Source: Pseudofrankia asymbiotica (lineage in GTDB: Bacteria; Actinomycetota; Actinomycetes; Frankiales; Frankiaceae). From it: a DNA stretch of 5,118 nucleotides. The notes beneath the pieces were generated by a model that did no database searches, was not told the DNA's origin, and saw nothing but the letters and a program-made list of their open reading frames with translations. This document shows, piece by piece, positions 4,833 through 5,118 of the stretch. Every line of letters starts with the position of its first letter. Positions within the stretch are counted from its first letter, which is position 1. The DNA lies in NCBI RefSeq assembly GCF_001983105.1, contig NZ_MOMC01000029.1, positions 33,230 through 38,347 on the forward strand, written 5' to 3'. Made by a program: the position numbers and the translations under genes.

Positions 4833-5118
4833 TCATGAATGGCTGTTGGGGGCGGTCTCGGGGAGACGGTCGGCGATGCGGGCCCGGACCGTCGCGACGA
4901 CCCCGGGATGCAGGCCGAGCGGCTCGGTCACCGTCCAGGTGGTGTGTGGATGCCTCGCCTGTGCCGCCGCCAGTGCGTCCGGAATGTCCCGCGCGGTGTG
5001 CTTTCCCGCGAACAGGAAGAATGGATGCGCGACGATCTCGGTGCATCCGGCCGCTACCAGCGCGGCATACCCGTCCGCGATATCCGGCCGGAGTACGTCG
5101 AGAAAGGCTGGTTCCACC
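4833..5118 (-). CDS. CbiX/SirB-type sirohydrochlorin chelatase, C-terminal part (N-terminus outside window)
   Basis: 94 residues are visible; the frame is open to the right edge. The GTG at 5117-5115 is most likely an internal Val, because it starts the family motif VE-x-AFLD that normally follows an N-terminal half with the GHGS metal-binding His. Visible features are VEPAFLDVLRPDIADG, IVAHPFFLFAGKH-x-x-x-DIP and PLGLHPGVV, the typical second half of small class II chelatases. The His in AGKH (about 4998-5000) corresponds to the second metal-binding His of SirB/CbiX, and the Glu after the first Val to a conserved acidic residue. These enzymes insert Fe2+ (SirB) or Co2+ (CbiX) into sirohydrochlorin in the cytoplasm. 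Next to a sulfite reductase and CobA, ferrochelation for siroheme is the likely role, but the sequence seen cannot decide the metal. It is convergent with cobA-hemD, so it belongs to another transcript. Confidence 0.85.
   Translation of the reverse strand, partial: VEPAFLDVLRPDIADGYAALVAAGCTEIVAHPFFLFAGKHTARDIPDALAAAQARHPHTTWTVTEPLGLHPGVVATVRARIADRLPETAPNSHS

Noticed and set aside
4807..5046. Minus-strand frame overlapping the chelatase
   Set aside because: It is Arg/Gly-rich and has no motif, while the other minus frame gives clear CbiX/SirB sequence.

Overview
The window is a very GC-rich stretch, with G or C at almost every third codon position, frequent GTG starts and tight stop/start overlaps. 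This points to a high-GC actinobacterium. The gene set, the Mycobacterium-type sulfite reductase and the form of the leader peptide fit this; a Frankia-like organism is a guess from style, not a proof. The theme is assimilatory sulfate reduction and the siroheme cofactor it needs.

Layout. Positions 1-65 hold the 3' end of a tiny Cys-rich leader ORF (…HVDLLRVASACC… ending in Cys-stop) of the kind found upstream of actinobacterial sulfur genes. A 126-base untranslated stretch (66-191) follows, with several small hairpins that look like an attenuator. Then comes a compact, translationally coupled operon: sir (192-1892, ferredoxin-dependent sulfite reductase), a 99-residue zinc-ribbon protein of unknown role (1889-2188) with a repetitive Thr-rich tail, and cysH (2188-2859, Fe-S adenylylsulfate reductase). 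After a 62-base gap comes a fused CobA-HemD protein (2922-4721), uroporphyrinogen-III C-methyltransferase joined by a repeat-containing linker to a uroporphyrinogen-III synthase-like domain. Two hairpins (4730-4758 and 4775-4821) separate it from a convergent minus-strand gene cut by the window edge (4833-5118), the C-terminal part of a CbiX/SirB-type sirohydrochlorin chelatase.

How the parts fit. CysH reduces activated sulfate to sulfite and Sir reduces sulfite to sulfide for cysteine synthesis. CobA-HemD makes precorrin-2, and the CbiX/SirB-like enzyme can insert iron into sirohydrochlorin, giving the siroheme that Sir uses. A precorrin-2 dehydrogenase and the ATP sulfurylase genes (cysD/cysN) are not in the window. 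The leader peptide suggests that the sir operon senses cysteine through translation of Cys codons.

Points of most interest: the Cys leader with competing RNA pairings, the zinc-ribbon protein locked between sir and cysH, extra cysteines near the sulfite reductase active site, and two independent in-frame 18-bp tandem repeats in neighbouring genes.
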